From Eremothecium cymbalariae DBVPG#7215 (lineage: Eukaryota; Ascomycota; Saccharomycetes; Saccharomycetales; Saccharomycetaceae), in the NCBI RefSeq assembly GCF_000235365.1, contig NC_016453.1:558001-622000 (forward strand): a stretch of DNA of 64,000 nucleotides, given 5' to 3'. Made by a program: the position numbers and the translations under genes. Position 1 is the stretch's first letter, and every line of letters begins with the position of its first letter. A model generated the notes under the pieces. That model searched no databases and was not told the origin of the DNA. It saw nothing but the letters and a program-made list of their open reading frames with translations. Shown here piece after piece: positions 1 through 9,920 of this stretch.

Positions 1-1084
1 TTTTGTACTTTCTTCTTTTCTTCAATCTTCTTCCTTCGTTTGGAAAGCTTATCATCCTTCTTACGTTTTTGTAGTTCTCTTTTGCCAGCATCCTCGGAGA
101 TTACTTTATTTGAATTATCTTCTACTGCCTTTTTATTGATTTTATTCTTCTTCTTCCTCTTCTTCTTCCCCTTGCTGTTTTCCGCAACTTCGATCTCACC
201 AGCTAGCTCCACCATAGCTTTTTCTGCCTGGGATTTGATTCTTGCATCCATTTGACGTCTCTTTTTAAATTCTTTCTCCAGAGGGTTCAAAATACATAAA
301 TCCATGTATTGGTAATCCTCCTTATTTTCTTCCATCAAAGCTAAAGATTTATTGAAGATTTGGAATACAAGATCCTTGTCTAAAGTTCCTTCCCACTTGC
401 TTTTTTGTTCTTGAAGCTGCTTATTAAAGTTACCATTTTTCATCTTCTTCACATATGATGAAATCATCAGGCTAGGAACCATTGCGTTTTCACGATCATC
501 ACTGAAAGAAATATTACGAACAATGTTGGCCAGGATCTTCAGGTTAGTTAAATCATAAAATGTGAAGTAGCACCTTGAATATACTGGCAGTTTAAACGGC
601 TTTCTTGAGTAATGTCCGCGGACAAAGTAATGATCACTGGTATTGTCTTCAACGAACAGCTCGCTTGGCAATTGAGGAGTAATTGTTTCGAAAAATCGCT
701 CCTTTGTCAAATTTGGAGGCAGTAACCGAACCACCAACTTATATCCAGCATCCAAATTATCGGGTGCTACTGATGATCGCCCGTTGCTTGGTTTTTGGGT
801 TTCTTGTTCTTTCTCCTCTTTTGCTGCTGAGGTGACACTTCTGCTTTCTTCATAGAAGGTTTAGAATTACCACCATTAGTTTTATACGGTTTACATGCCT
901 CCAATTGGGAAGAATGTAACGTTCTATCCCTGTTCTTTGTATCTACTTGAGAATTTTCACTGCTTTTTGCCTTATCAATTGTCTTATCATCTGTTCTAGA
1001 ATTAACGGTAGTTCTCTGCGGCTTCCTCTTCATTTTAGCTGTCGCCAAGCCACCAGACTGCTTCTTTTGGCGGCGATCTTCCAT
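1..1084 (-). CDS. UPF3: Upf3, nonsense-mediated mRNA decay factor (3'-partial, frame interrupted)
   Basis: Orthologue of S. cerevisiae UPF3 (YGR072W), which acts with Upf1/Upf2 in nonsense-mediated decay and shuttles between nucleus and cytoplasm. The start at 1084 opens a Lys/Arg-rich N-terminus. The conserved core follows, with KLVVRLLPPNLT (about 730-700) matching the family's RNP-like domain. After it come HYFVRGHYSRKPFKLPVYSRC, an SSYVKKMK motif and a very basic C-terminal tail that runs off the window. The basic N-terminal segment (767-1084) and the core are in different frames. Adding one A to the A5 run at 792-796 (T5 on the plus strand) joins them with no internal stop. The core frame has no ATG of its own upstream, so the two parts belong to one gene. 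The C-terminus is missing only because the window ends. Confidence 0.88.
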
Positions 1085-1350
1085 TGAATCTGAGTTAGAG
1101 ATCTGGAGCTGCTCCTTTTATCACTTCTTTATTGCTAGCATTAATTATTAGATGCTCTGCAATAATTTTGTAGACGACATTTTTTCACCTTACGCATTCA
1201 TGTCGTTTCCAATACCGGGAAACCAAACTACAACTGTGTTCCATTGAATATTCGAGTTGAACTAACTCAAATTGAAGCTAGATCATGGTCAGAGTGGCCA
1301 ATATATAACTTGAAGGAAATAATTATCCTGTTCAAGGTTAGGCTAATATA

Positions 1351-2733
1351 ATGAACCAATTCATACAAGATTTGGCGTCAAACAATGTCAGCTTACTTAA
1401 TGTGAATTTAGAAGTAAATGGAACACTAGTTGCTACATTACAGAAAGAGCTGCAATCAGATTATTTAGATGATAATGAGATTGAGAGGTTTGTTGAGGAA
1501 TCGAAATTGTACGAAGGGAAGTGGACAAGGTTTAATATTCTCCTGCAGAGCTTCTTAAAATATTGCCGAGATGTCAATCCTTGGTCTTTATGGGAATCAT
1601 CAGATTTGATTTTCACCTACTACCAGGATTTGAGTACCTGCTTATTGAACGATTCATATGCAATGGGTAACTTGGTCTGGTTATTTAGAGATGTTACAGG
1701 ATGGATTATTCCATTGGCAACGAAATTGGATGCAAACTACGAGGTAATTGGTACAAGAGAAAACCAATTCTTGCAATATGTTGCCTCGGTGATTTCTAAA
1801 GTGTTCAATAGCATAAAGGCTAGATTTGAGGAGGTGCCAACAAGATATGATCAACTTCCTGAGAAACAACAGATTTTGCTGTTTGTTGCAAACAAATTGA
1901 ATAATATTTATTTCCAAATTGATTCCCCCTCGTCGTGTTCTAACATCTTTAGGAATATGAAACCAAAGTCTATGATTGAACATTTCTATCAATACCCAAT
2001 CAAGGAGCAAATTGAATATAAATATTTGTTAGGGAGATACTATCTATTGAATCATAGGGTGAGCGATTCATTTCGACAATTAAATAATTCCTTCAGCATG
2101 CTTATATTTTGTTCAAAACACACTAGCAACCCGTCCCCAGAGTTGAAAAGAAATATGATCCGTGTCTTGAGCTATTTACTTCCTGCGGGGATCATATTGG
2201 GTAAGTTGCCGTCTCTGAGACTTGTTGAACAGCTATCACCAAAATTAGCTGGCATGTACAGCGAATTGATACACCTATTAAAAGCGGGGAACCTGGCGGG
2301 ACTTAATCAATGGCTCTCTATGAATGAAAAATACCTCCTTAGTAAGAAGCTTCTGCTGCTGCTATTAGAGAAACTCCCAGTGCTTGCGTATCGCAGCCTC
2401 CTGAGAAAAGTGTTCCAGTACATTGTCTTACCGATGAACACCAATCGCATATCCTACGCCGTTATAGAAAAAGCTCTATCAATATCAATAGCAGATACTC
2501 CTCACAACAACAATCTTCGACCCATCTATCGAATGATACATACTAGCAATAATGCTGAGAACGTACTGGTCACTTTGATCAACCACAGTCTGTTGCGCGG
2601 TAACTGCTTCCCACTCAACAAAATATGTGTCACGCTGAAAACTGGCAAGCTAATTCAAATCTTCCCACCCATAAACGAAAGGATCTCAGGGAAGTTCCCT
2701 CTCACTCAGGATGACGCTTGGTTGGATTCCTAA
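1351..2733 (+). CDS. THP1: Thp1, TREX-2 mRNA export subunit
   Basis: 460 aa, close to S. cerevisiae Thp1 (455 aa, YOL072W). Thp1 pairs with Sac3 in the nuclear-pore-associated TREX-2 complex, coupling transcription to mRNA export. Diagnostic stretches are YCRDVNPWSLWESSDLIFTYY near residues 70-90, the FVANKLNNIYFQIDSP and KPKSMIEHF segments, and EYKYLLGRYYLLN near 220. The C-terminal PCI/winged-helix part ends with ENVLVTLINHSLLRGNCFP and a PPINERI motif. The similarity is to Thp1 and not to the paralogous PCI protein Csn12. The ATG gives an N-terminus collinear with S. cerevisiae. It is divergent from UPF3 across a 266-bp promoter. Confidence 0.95.
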   Translation: MNQFIQDLASNNVSLLNVNLEVNGTLVATLQKELQSDYLDDNEIERFVEESKLYEGKWTRFNILLQSFLKYCRDVNPWSLWESSDLIFTYYQDLSTCLLNDSYAMGNLVWLFRDVTGWIIPLATKLDANYEVIGTRENQFLQYVASVISKVFNSIKARFEEVPTRYDQLPEKQQILLFVANKLNNIYFQIDSPSSCSNIFRNMKPKSMIEHFYQYPIKEQIEYKYLLGRYYLLNHRVSDSFRQLNNSFSMLIFCSKHTSNPSPELKRNMIRVLSYLLPAGIILGKLPSLRLVEQLSPKLAGMYSELIHLLKAGNLAGLNQWLSMNEKYLLSKKLLLLLLEKLPVLAYRSLLRKVFQYIVLPMNTNRISYAVIEKALSISIADTPHNNNLRPIYRMIHTSNNAENVLVTLINHSLLRGNCFPLNKICVTLKTGKLIQIFPPINERISGKFPLTQDDAWLDS

Positions 2734-3236
2734 CAACACAGACTATCACCCACTGAACATGTGATGTATAATACCATATCCTGGCTCTCTTGAGTAAACC
2801 ACCCATATTTACCTCAGAAATTTGCTCTACATATAGATTACATATTTAGCAACTACAGAAACTAACTCCTAGAGTCTCTAAACTACTTTACTCAATCAGT
2901 AGCATCTAGCTTTAAGTTTTCCTGTTTCTTTCAACTTCAAAGAGTTCACACAGCTTAAGGAGAGTTCTCTTGGTTTGAATTTTTTTTCTTTCGTTCTCTA
3001 GCAGAAGAAAGCTTCGACAAATTCCCATCATGAATGGCAGACAAAGACCACAACAACCACGGTATACAGCAAAATAATCGACAACGGGATAGTATAGTTC
3101 ATTCCAAAGGTGACAAACTGCTGTTGCACAAGTGATAGAATCAAGTGATAGAATATAGGAACGGGGGACGACCAAATTTATTGCATTCGTTCATTGTTTA
3201 GAAAAACAAGAAATCTGAATTCACATAAAACTCGGT
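2734..3236 (+). other. intergenic, THP1 3' end / SIT4 promoter
   Basis: 503 bp between two plus-strand genes. It should hold the THP1 terminator and the SIT4 promoter and 5' UTR. An open minus-strand frame near 2912-3175 has no family resemblance. I recognise no specific site. Confidence 0.5.
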
Positions 3237-4166
3237 ATGGTGGAAAGAGGGCCAGACCAGTGGCTAGAGAAGATTAAAAAATGTCAAGCATTGACGGAGA
3301 GCGAAATGAAGCAGTTATGTGAGATGGTGAAGGAACTTCTAATGGAAGAGTCGAATATACAACCAGTGCGAACTCCTGTAACGGTGTGTGGTGATATCCA
3401 TGGCCAGTTTCATGATTTGTTGGAATTATTTAGAACGTCAGGTGGTTTCCCGGACCAAGTAAACTATATATTCCTGGGCGATTACGTGGATCGTGGGTAC
3501 TATAGTCTAGAAACTTTTACATTACTGATGTGCCTGAAAGTTAAATATCCTTCCAAAATCACATTAGTAAGGGGTAATCATGAATCTCGACAAATCACGC
3601 AAGTCTATGGATTTTATGAGGAGTGTTTGAACAAGTACGGTTCTACGACGGTATGGAAATACTGCTGCCAAGTCTTTGATTTTTTAACACTTGCTGCAAT
3701 CATTGATGGCAAGATTCTCTGTGTTCACGGTGGTCTTTCCCCGGAAATTAGAATGCTGGACCAGATCAGAGTACTTTCTAGAGCACAGGAAGTACCCCAT
3801 GAAGGCGGCTTCTCTGATATACTCTGGAGCGATCCAGATAACGTCGATGCATGGCAAGTGTCCCCTCGTGGCGCAGGATGGCTATTTGGTAGCAAAGTCG
3901 CCCGCGAGTTCAATTACGTCAATGGCCTTAACCTCATTGCCAGAGCTCATCAACTGGTCATGGAGGGATTCAAGTACCACTTTCCCGAAAAAGACGTTGT
4001 AACTGTCTGGTCTGCCCCTAATTACTGTTACAGGTGTGGCAACGTGGCTAGTGTCATGAAGGTTGATGAAGATCTCGAACCTACATTTAAAATATTCTCC
4101 GCTGTTCCCGATGACTATATTCAAGAAACAAACCACAATAACCAAAGAGGTGGTTACTTTTTATGA
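3237..4166 (+). CDS. SIT4: Sit4, PP2A-like (PP6-type) Ser/Thr phosphatase catalytic subunit
   Basis: 309 aa, nearly identical to S. cerevisiae Sit4 (311 aa, YDL047W). Sit4 works with Sap proteins and Tap42 downstream of TORC1 and is needed for G1/S progression. All PPP metal and phosphate motifs are present: GDIHGQ (52-57), GDYVDRG (81-87), RGNHE (112-116), HGGLSP, and the C-terminal YFL that is carboxymethylated in this family. The N-terminus [16 protein letters not shown] aligns with the family start, so the ATG is secure. It is followed in tandem by NPC2, as in S. cerevisiae. Confidence 0.98.
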   Translation: MVERGPDQWLEKIKKCQALTESEMKQLCEMVKELLMEESNIQPVRTPVTVCGDIHGQFHDLLELFRTSGGFPDQVNYIFLGDYVDRGYYSLETFTLLMCLKVKYPSKITLVRGNHESRQITQVYGFYEECLNKYGSTTVWKYCCQVFDFLTLAAIIDGKILCVHGGLSPEIRMLDQIRVLSRAQEVPHEGGFSDILWSDPDNVDAWQVSPRGAGWLFGSKVAREFNYVNGLNLIARAHQLVMEGFKYHFPEKDVVTVWSAPNYCYRCGNVASVMKVDEDLEPTFKIFSAVPDDYIQETNHNNQRGGYFL

Positions 4167-4715
4167 ATTAGCACAAAATAACTTAAAAAGAAACAAAAAA
4201 AGAAGGAAAAGAAACTACCCACATGTTTTTAACGAACTGATGAATTGATGTAATATTGTTAATATTGTGTTATCCAAATATCTGCTGCATAAGGCGCTTT
4301 TTATACCCAACCAACCCATTCTTATACTTATCACCTGTTTTTTCATATGGTATGTGTTTGAAAATGTTCTAGCTTTCTCCCAAAAAGTATAATCCAAATT
4401 CAATCACATATCACTAATTGTAGCACCTTATCCCCTCCCCCAGATCCCTATTCCAAGCCCTCCATTCGATTTCAACTCTCTATATCTCTCTAGTCATCTC
4501 TTACAATTCGTCATTACTTCTCGATGTGTATAAACCCACCTTCTAATTATCATTTTGAACGTAGCGCTTCTGGCTGTCGCACCTCCCTCCCCCCTGCATT
4601 CCGCGTCCTTTTGACGATAACGTACATATTATTACAACACTCCAAATCAATAACTGGAACGACTAAAGAACCCCCTAGAATATTATATTTGGTTACTGCT
4701 ATTACCCTGTTGTCT
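4167..4715 (+). other. intergenic, SIT4 3' end / NPC2 promoter
   Basis: 549 bp. The NPC2 frame stays open upstream to 4524, but that stretch is pyrimidine-rich leader and not a plausible protein. The signal peptide begins at 4716. No specific site recognised. Confidence 0.45.
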
Positions 4716-5348
4716 ATGAAGATATTATTTGGACTTTTGGCGACGATATCGTGCATTTCAGCCATCAGCTTGTACCTGAAGATTGATGATGGTGACTACT
4801 TGGCGGACTACGATCAATCATATGAGTATTATAATGATTTCGAGGATGAATTGCCCAGAGCAGATTATGCATTATTGGAGGAGTTTGAGAATATGCTCTT
4901 GGATAGTAGGACCTCTGTAACAGAAGGCTTTACTAAACCAATTCCGGGGGATTCACCTCTAGAGAAGTGTGATCTTGCGGAAGAGCAAAGTTTAGAAATT
5001 CATTATATTGACTTGACACCAAATCCTCCTGAAAGAGGTGCTAATTTGACGATTGATGCGGAGGGGGTATTGTACTCTACTGTGGATGAAGGTTCTTATG
5101 TGATGGTAGAGGTACGGCTGGGCTATATTAAATTACTGACCCAAACTTTTGACTTGTGTGAGCAATTGGAAGAAAACGATTTGGGATACGAATGCCCATT
5201 GCTTCCTGGAACGTATACTATTAGTGAAACTGTTGAAATCCCTGTACAGGTGCCTCCAGGGAAATATACAGTTCAAGTCAGAGCTTTCACGGGTGATGAT
5301 CAAGAAGTTGCATGTTTAACGGGTAATGTATTATTCCCTCCAGTGTAA
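4716..5348 (+). CDS. NPC2: Npc2, vacuolar/lysosomal sterol-transfer protein (ML domain)
   Basis: 210 aa. I chose the ATG at 4716 because it opens a clean signal peptide (MKILFGLLATISCISAIS). A longer open frame from 4524 would bury it. After an acidic spacer, the ML/MD-2 domain (about 85-210) matches yeast Npc2 (YDL046W): KPIPGDSPLEKCDL, the TPNPPERGANLTI strand, VEVRLGYIKLLTQTFDLCE and the end CLTGNVLFPP. Cysteines that form the fold's disulfides are present. Npc2 hands sterol to the membrane protein Ncr1 in the vacuole. The acidic, Tyr-rich linker between signal peptide and domain makes the protein longer than the S. cerevisiae form (173 aa). Confidence 0.93.
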   Translation: MKILFGLLATISCISAISLYLKIDDGDYLADYDQSYEYYNDFEDELPRADYALLEEFENMLLDSRTSVTEGFTKPIPGDSPLEKCDLAEEQSLEIHYIDLTPNPPERGANLTIDAEGVLYSTVDEGSYVMVEVRLGYIKLLTQTFDLCEQLEENDLGYECPLLPGTYTISETVEIPVQVPPGKYTVQVRAFTGDDQEVACLTGNVLFPPV

Positions 5349-5864
5349 GAAGTGAAACGGAGTCATCTAACGTAAGAAAACCAAATAACCATAAGCCTTT
5401 AGGGTGATTTGTAACTATCCATTTGGTTTTATAAAAATGAAACTATACACCATTGATTATACCAACCAGTAGTCCATTCTCCCCGTCTCATTGTACCAAC
5501 TCTCTTTTGACTTGCTTAAATTGCTCACTTTCTCTTTAAGCCTCCATAATCCCTTTGATCCAGTATATTTCTTGCCTAAAACTCCCATCCCATCCCTTTA
5601 TGAATTTTATTAGGCTGTGCTCTTCTCGCATTTGTTCATCCATCATACGCTCTCAACTTTATAAACATTTTAAACGTTTATATTGGTCGATCCAATCCGA
5701 TGTTCCCGAAATCGTAGTTAGCGATTCTATTTTTGGCTAAAATGCTTTAATCATTCCTCAACTGAGTTTTACTTCTGTATGCAAGTGTATATAAAGTATA
5801 CCGTATATAACATACTTTTCGATTTTATGTGTATCCTGTTTTGACGCTGTGTGCCTTTTGTAAT
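5349..5864 (+). other. intergenic, NPC2 3' end / SDH5 promoter
   Basis: 516 bp between two plus-strand genes. A TATA-like stretch (tgtatataaagtataccgta) lies near 5785-5804, about 60-80 bp before the SDH5 ATG. Nothing else is recognisable. Confidence 0.4.
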
Positions 5865-6362
5865 ATGTTATCGAGAACTCTAGTCGTTCGACGCACATTA
5901 CCTGCTGCCAAATTTGTTGTAAGAAATGCAAGCTACTCTATGTTTCGAATTGGTACTCTAGTCAACCAGCCAAGGAATCTGACTACTAAATCAAAAACTG
6001 AGACTGATGATGTGCTTCTTAGGGTAAAGGTGGCTCCAATTAAGAGAGTTGGTGAAGATATTGAAAAAAAACGTGCAAGACTGATTTACCAATCAAGAAA
6101 GAGAGGTATTCTAGAAGCAGACATTTTGTTATCTGGATTTGCAGCAAAGCATCTGAAGGTTATGTCCATTGAGGAAATAAATGAATACGATCAACTTTTA
6201 AATGAACTTGACTGGGATATTTATTACTGGGCTACTAAGAATTACACTGTCACACCATTACCAGAAAAGTGGAGGAACTCAGTTGTACTAAGAAAGCTGC
6301 AAGAATACAGCGAGAACAAGGAAAAGAAGATTTTAAAGATGCCAGATTTGTCTGAATTTTAG
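5865..6362 (+). CDS. SDH5: Sdh5/SdhAF2, flavinylation factor for succinate dehydrogenase
   Basis: 165 aa from the first in-frame ATG (5865); the frame is open further upstream but only through a GTG. Residues 1-30 ([19 protein letters not shown]) are basic, hydrophobic and free of acidic residues, as in a mitochondrial presequence. The mature SdhAF2 domain is clear: [26 protein letters not shown], then [12 protein letters not shown] and [15 protein letters not shown]. The family promotes covalent FAD attachment to Sdh1 in the matrix. It corresponds to YOL071W, which follows THP1 in S. cerevisiae. Confidence 0.95.
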   Translation: MLSRTLVVRRTLPAAKFVVRNASYSMFRIGTLVNQPRNLTTKSKTETDDVLLRVKVAPIKRVGEDIEKKRARLIYQSRKRGILEADILLSGFAAKHLKVMSIEEINEYDQLLNELDWDIYYWATKNYTVTPLPEKWRNSVVLRKLQEYSENKEKKILKMPDLSEF

Positions 6363-6688
6363 GTTCTTCTTTTGTTGTTAATCCGAAGTAGCACAAGGCA
6401 GCAAGAGTTATATATATGTATATATGTACTGCTGCTCTTCTATGCATTTATTAATACTTTATAAAAGTAATATGAACTCACTCATATCACCTTCTTAATA
6501 TATGTTGGTTTAGCTGATTACATCGCATAGGAAGAGAAGGATATTAACTTAATGAGATGATGATTTTTTGTAGAAAAAAATTTGGGATTAAAACTTTTCA
6601 AAGAGAGAACAGAGCACTTTGAATAGGGAGAAGTTAGCATTTAAAGATTGTTTATAGTTCTTTCGGTGTATTTGATATAGCATTTGCC
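6363..6688 (+). other. intergenic, SDH5 3' end / MRP10 promoter
   Basis: 326 bp. It starts with an alternating TA tract (tatatatgtatatatgta, about 6411-6427) typical of yeast 3' ends. No other recognisable site. Confidence 0.4.
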
Positions 6689-6976
6689 ATGTCCAAGAAG
6701 ACGGCACTCTATCGGTTGCCACCTTTGCCTAGACTTAAGGTTAAGAAGCCCGTGATTCAACAAGAGGCAAATAGATGTTTGGTTTTAATGTCAAACCTGC
6801 TACAATGTTGGTCATCGAATGGTCATATGAGTCCAGCATGTGTGAATTTAGCATCAGAATTAAAGGCGTGCACAGCTGAAAATGCATTTGGCAAAGATCA
6901 AGGTGTGCGGAAAAGTACTATCAACTATCACGCTGCCAGGTTGTATGACAGGGTTGGTGGAAAGCCTCATGATTAA
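6689..6976 (+). CDS. MRP10: Mrp10, CHCH protein of the mitochondrial small ribosomal subunit
   Basis: 95 aa, the same size as S. cerevisiae Mrp10 (YDL045W-A). Start [15 protein letters not shown] and the twin cysteine pairs ([11 protein letters not shown] and [11 protein letters not shown]) define a CHCH fold, imported and oxidised by the Mia40 pathway. The end is [15 protein letters not shown]. It is a structural protein of the 37S mitoribosome. It is short but clearly real, and lies between NPC2/SDH5 and FAD1 as synteny predicts. Confidence 0.95.
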   Translation: MSKKTALYRLPPLPRLKVKKPVIQQEANRCLVLMSNLLQCWSSNGHMSPACVNLASELKACTAENAFGKDQGVRKSTINYHAARLYDRVGGKPHD

Positions 6977-7192
6977 AAAGACATTAAAAACCTCTGCCTG
7001 CCTGGAGTCAATGAGTAATAAATTTTTTTTTTACTGTTGAGTTTTTAATTTGCGACTACTATAGTTGGCCCTTTATCCTCTTGGCGTTATTCTCATTATT
7101 ACTATATACTGGATAAAGTGTGATGGAAATACATCTTGTGTATATATACAGAAATACTACTACTAAATGAAAATCAAGTCAGTTATGATTTG

Positions 7193-8137
7193 TTATTTTA
7201 GATTTGCTAAACGACCAGCACGTTCTAAGTTATCATTAATCAAGTACCAGCCTGGATAGTAGGAGTATTTATCGTTGTTCAAAATGATGTCAAGGTCAGA
7301 AGGTGATATCTTTGACAACTTGACATAATCAGTAGCAACTGTTTTACCATATGCATGATCAATTTCCCATTTAAATTGGTTATCTACTTGGTTCCTCTCA
7401 TTACCTGCCGCTACCTTCCTTTCGGACCTCAAATGTGGATTTCGAGTGGTACAATTAATGCTACCAATCGATGTATAACCTAGACCATATAAACCACAAA
7501 TTTCTTCTCCAGAATATAGAAGAAAGCTCCACACATTAACAAGCTTCCAGTGCAATATAGGTTGTATTCTAATGAAATCAGGCCAGCCAGCATCTGTCTT
7601 CTGAATGTGCATCAGATTATCAGCATAAGGGTCCGTATGTCTGATTCCTATTATGATAGCCTTGGTACTTGGGTATAGATTAAGATATTCTTCAAAGGCA
7701 TGTGCCATTGAAAGTCCTTTGTCTTTTGGAGATTCATAGAGAGATAGGCAATAACAATCTACAGTGGAATCAACAAAGTCCTCTAGTGACTCAAACGTTT
7801 CAGAGTCTCTAATATAGGCGGCAGGGAGCCTTTGGATAGGCAGATCATGGTATTTATCATCATATGGAGAATCAACAATTTTTCTATGATAAAACGTATA
7901 TAGACAACCCAGATATATTATTAATAAAACTTGACAGTCTTTGCCCCCATTGTAGGAAAATGTTATCTCTCCAGTTTGAACATCCCATTTTGTGAGCACT
8001 TCGTCTAATATATAGCATTTAGTTAATCGAATAACGCTTTGTGTTTCCAATATAGTAGGATTATTACTGGTGATAGCCAAATACGATTCTGTGATATTGT
8101 GACAATGCTCCGCAACCGATAGAAATGAATGTGTCAT
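7193..8137 (-). CDS. FAD1: Fad1, FAD synthetase (FMN adenylyltransferase)
   Basis: 314 aa (S. cerevisiae Fad1 306 aa, YDL045C). It makes FAD from FMN and ATP in the cytosol. The PAPS-reductase/PP-loop-type nucleotide-binding motif SYNGGKDCQVLL is at 61-72. The second signature GIRHTDPYADNL is near 164-175, followed by the KTDAGWPDFIRIQPILHW block and the LYGLGYTSIG segment that line the flavin site. It is convergent with MRP10, as in S. cerevisiae. Its cofactor product is what SDH5, a close neighbour, helps attach to Sdh1, though nothing indicates that the proximity is functional. Confidence 0.95.
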   Translation of the reverse strand: MTHSFLSVAEHCHNITESYLAITSNNPTILETQSVIRLTKCYILDEVLTKWDVQTGEITFSYNGGKDCQVLLIIYLGCLYTFYHRKIVDSPYDDKYHDLPIQRLPAAYIRDSETFESLEDFVDSTVDCYCLSLYESPKDKGLSMAHAFEEYLNLYPSTKAIIIGIRHTDPYADNLMHIQKTDAGWPDFIRIQPILHWKLVNVWSFLLYSGEEICGLYGLGYTSIGSINCTTRNPHLRSERKVAAGNERNQVDNQFKWEIDHAYGKTVATDYVKLSKISPSDLDIILNNDKYSYYPGWYLINDNLERAGRLANLK

Positions 8138-8392
8138 ATTTAGCTGGTTTTTCCACTCTAAAATATTGGACGATTACGCTATATTCGTTTGAGAATTTGA
8201 GAATTTGAGATTGGTTTTTGTATGTTTTATTATGTAAATTAGACTACCAGTTATTTGTTAGAACCAGACCGAAAATCCACGCAATATAACATAAAGTGGA
8301 AAATGCTTAAAAAATTATCAATGCTATATGTAAACAACAGAAGTAAATAACAGCTCACTCCGCAAGTCTAAGATACTGACTGGTGGATTCTA

Positions 8393-9628
8393 CTAAATAC
8401 TCACTTTCAAGTTTTGCAGGTATTTTTCTATACTCTCTACATCATTAGCGGTATCGTTACACCATTGAATGCCAATAGAGTACACATCTTCGGAAACATC
8501 TTCATCGAGAATATTCTCCACCATATATTTTACCGTCTCTAGCATTTTTTCCACGATTTCAACTGTATATATATCTCCCATAACGCCATTCACACTCATC
8601 TCACTTAGCAGTTTTTTCATGGCATGAATATCTTCAAAATTCTCCCAGGTATACTTAAGTAACAGGTTGTAGAAATCTACATTGCAGACTTGTAGATAAA
8701 GTGATAAGTCTTTGGAACTTTTGCATTTATGATAAATCATAGAAAGTAGGTTGTACTTGGTGGGGCTTGAGAAATTAAATTCTTCTTTAGTAAACAGAAT
8801 TCTAACGATTGTTGGCAAAGTTATGGAGTGTGGTTTTGGTAATTTGTTCGGCGATTTTTTACAGCTATGTTCAATCTCATTTAATATATTTTTTACTTGC
8901 CTTTCAGCTGATACATCTCTCTTGTATTCTTTGAAGTATGACTGTAATTGGTCTAACAAATCCTTGTCCGTTTTGATACTTTTAATTAAATATTGGATGT
9001 GGGGTCCCAAGGCCTTTTCCTGCGTAATCTTATAAAGCTGTTTGTTCTTAACTTCGTCTAATATCTTTGAATCCAACCCTACATTATCATACGTAGATGC
9101 ATCCGATAAGAACCCTTCAGATATAGTTTGACCTCTACCAAAAGGAACTTGTGATCCAATATTATTCGTTGTATTTGTATCCTCAACCCCAAGTTCAGTA
9201 AAGTAACTAGGTGTCAACGAGACAGGATAATGTCTAATATCCGATGTGGTAAGTCGTGCAGAATCTCTCATGTCTGCTACGGAATTTGTATTTTTATTTA
9301 AGCTTTCCATGATTTTCTTGAATTTGTCATTATCATCTCTGGTTCTTCTCTTCTCAAAAACAATTTGAACATTACTTTGATCATCAGCCTCCATATCATC
9401 GAGTATGTCTGGTAGAAGACTTGATTGTTGTCTTGCAGGATTTTTACGTTCTTTCTTCATCATTTGGCTAAACACCTCATTAAATAATGACTGTTCTTTG
9501 ACTGAAGAAACATCATCACCTTCATTAAATGTAACAACTTCAGTAGGGTTATTTTGTTTTCGACACAACTTTGTACTATGAACCCACCTGCAGACCTGCG
9601 TCTGTATACGCACTCTATTGCTCAGCAT
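8393..9628 (-). CDS. MTF2: Mtf2, mitochondrial mRNA processing/translation factor
   Basis: 411 aa, assigned to MTF2/NAM1 (YDL044C, 440 aa) from position beside FAD1 and from similarity of layout. It has a basic N-terminal presequence (MLSNRVRIQTQVCRWVHSTK), a low-complexity acidic middle, the VFEKRRTRDDNDKFKKIMESL segment and a helical C-terminal half. Mtf2 is a matrix protein that binds Rpo41 and supports processing and translation of intron-containing COB and COX1 transcripts. The family evolves fast, so the sequence match alone is moderate; synteny makes it firm. Confidence 0.85.
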   Translation of the reverse strand: MLSNRVRIQTQVCRWVHSTKLCRKQNNPTEVVTFNEGDDVSSVKEQSLFNEVFSQMMKKERKNPARQQSSLLPDILDDMEADDQSNVQIVFEKRRTRDDNDKFKKIMESLNKNTNSVADMRDSARLTTSDIRHYPVSLTPSYFTELGVEDTNTTNNIGSQVPFGRGQTISEGFLSDASTYDNVGLDSKILDEVKNKQLYKITQEKALGPHIQYLIKSIKTDKDLLDQLQSYFKEYKRDVSAERQVKNILNEIEHSCKKSPNKLPKPHSITLPTIVRILFTKEEFNFSSPTKYNLLSMIYHKCKSSKDLSLYLQVCNVDFYNLLLKYTWENFEDIHAMKKLLSEMSVNGVMGDIYTVEIVEKMLETVKYMVENILDEDVSEDVYSIGIQWCNDTANDVESIEKYLQNLKVSI

Positions 9629-9920
9629 TGTGGTCTCTTAGGCACCAATCACTGTTACTCTCACCTTCTTAAGTAACTGTGTGCGTTCATCTCAAGAATT
9701 TTTTTTTAAGATGGACTTTCAATCTAGCTTTAAATAAAAAACTTTAAACGATTAAAAACAATAAAATACTGTGAACCATCTAATTAAAATGTTATACAAC
9801 AATAGTTATAAAAAGCTTTTGTCTACTATTGTATAAGCAATTGGATTATAAAATAAACTGTGTATAAATCAGACAAATCGAAGTAAGTGAGTAGGAGGCA
9901 TAGACGAAATGGCAATATTT

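Noticed and set aside
2912..3175. 87-codon minus-strand open frame between THP1 and SIT4
   Set aside because: No family resemblance or conserved block; it lies in the expected SIT4 promoter and leader.
4524..4715. Upstream extension of the NPC2 frame
   Set aside because: It would place 64 unrelated residues before a textbook signal peptide.
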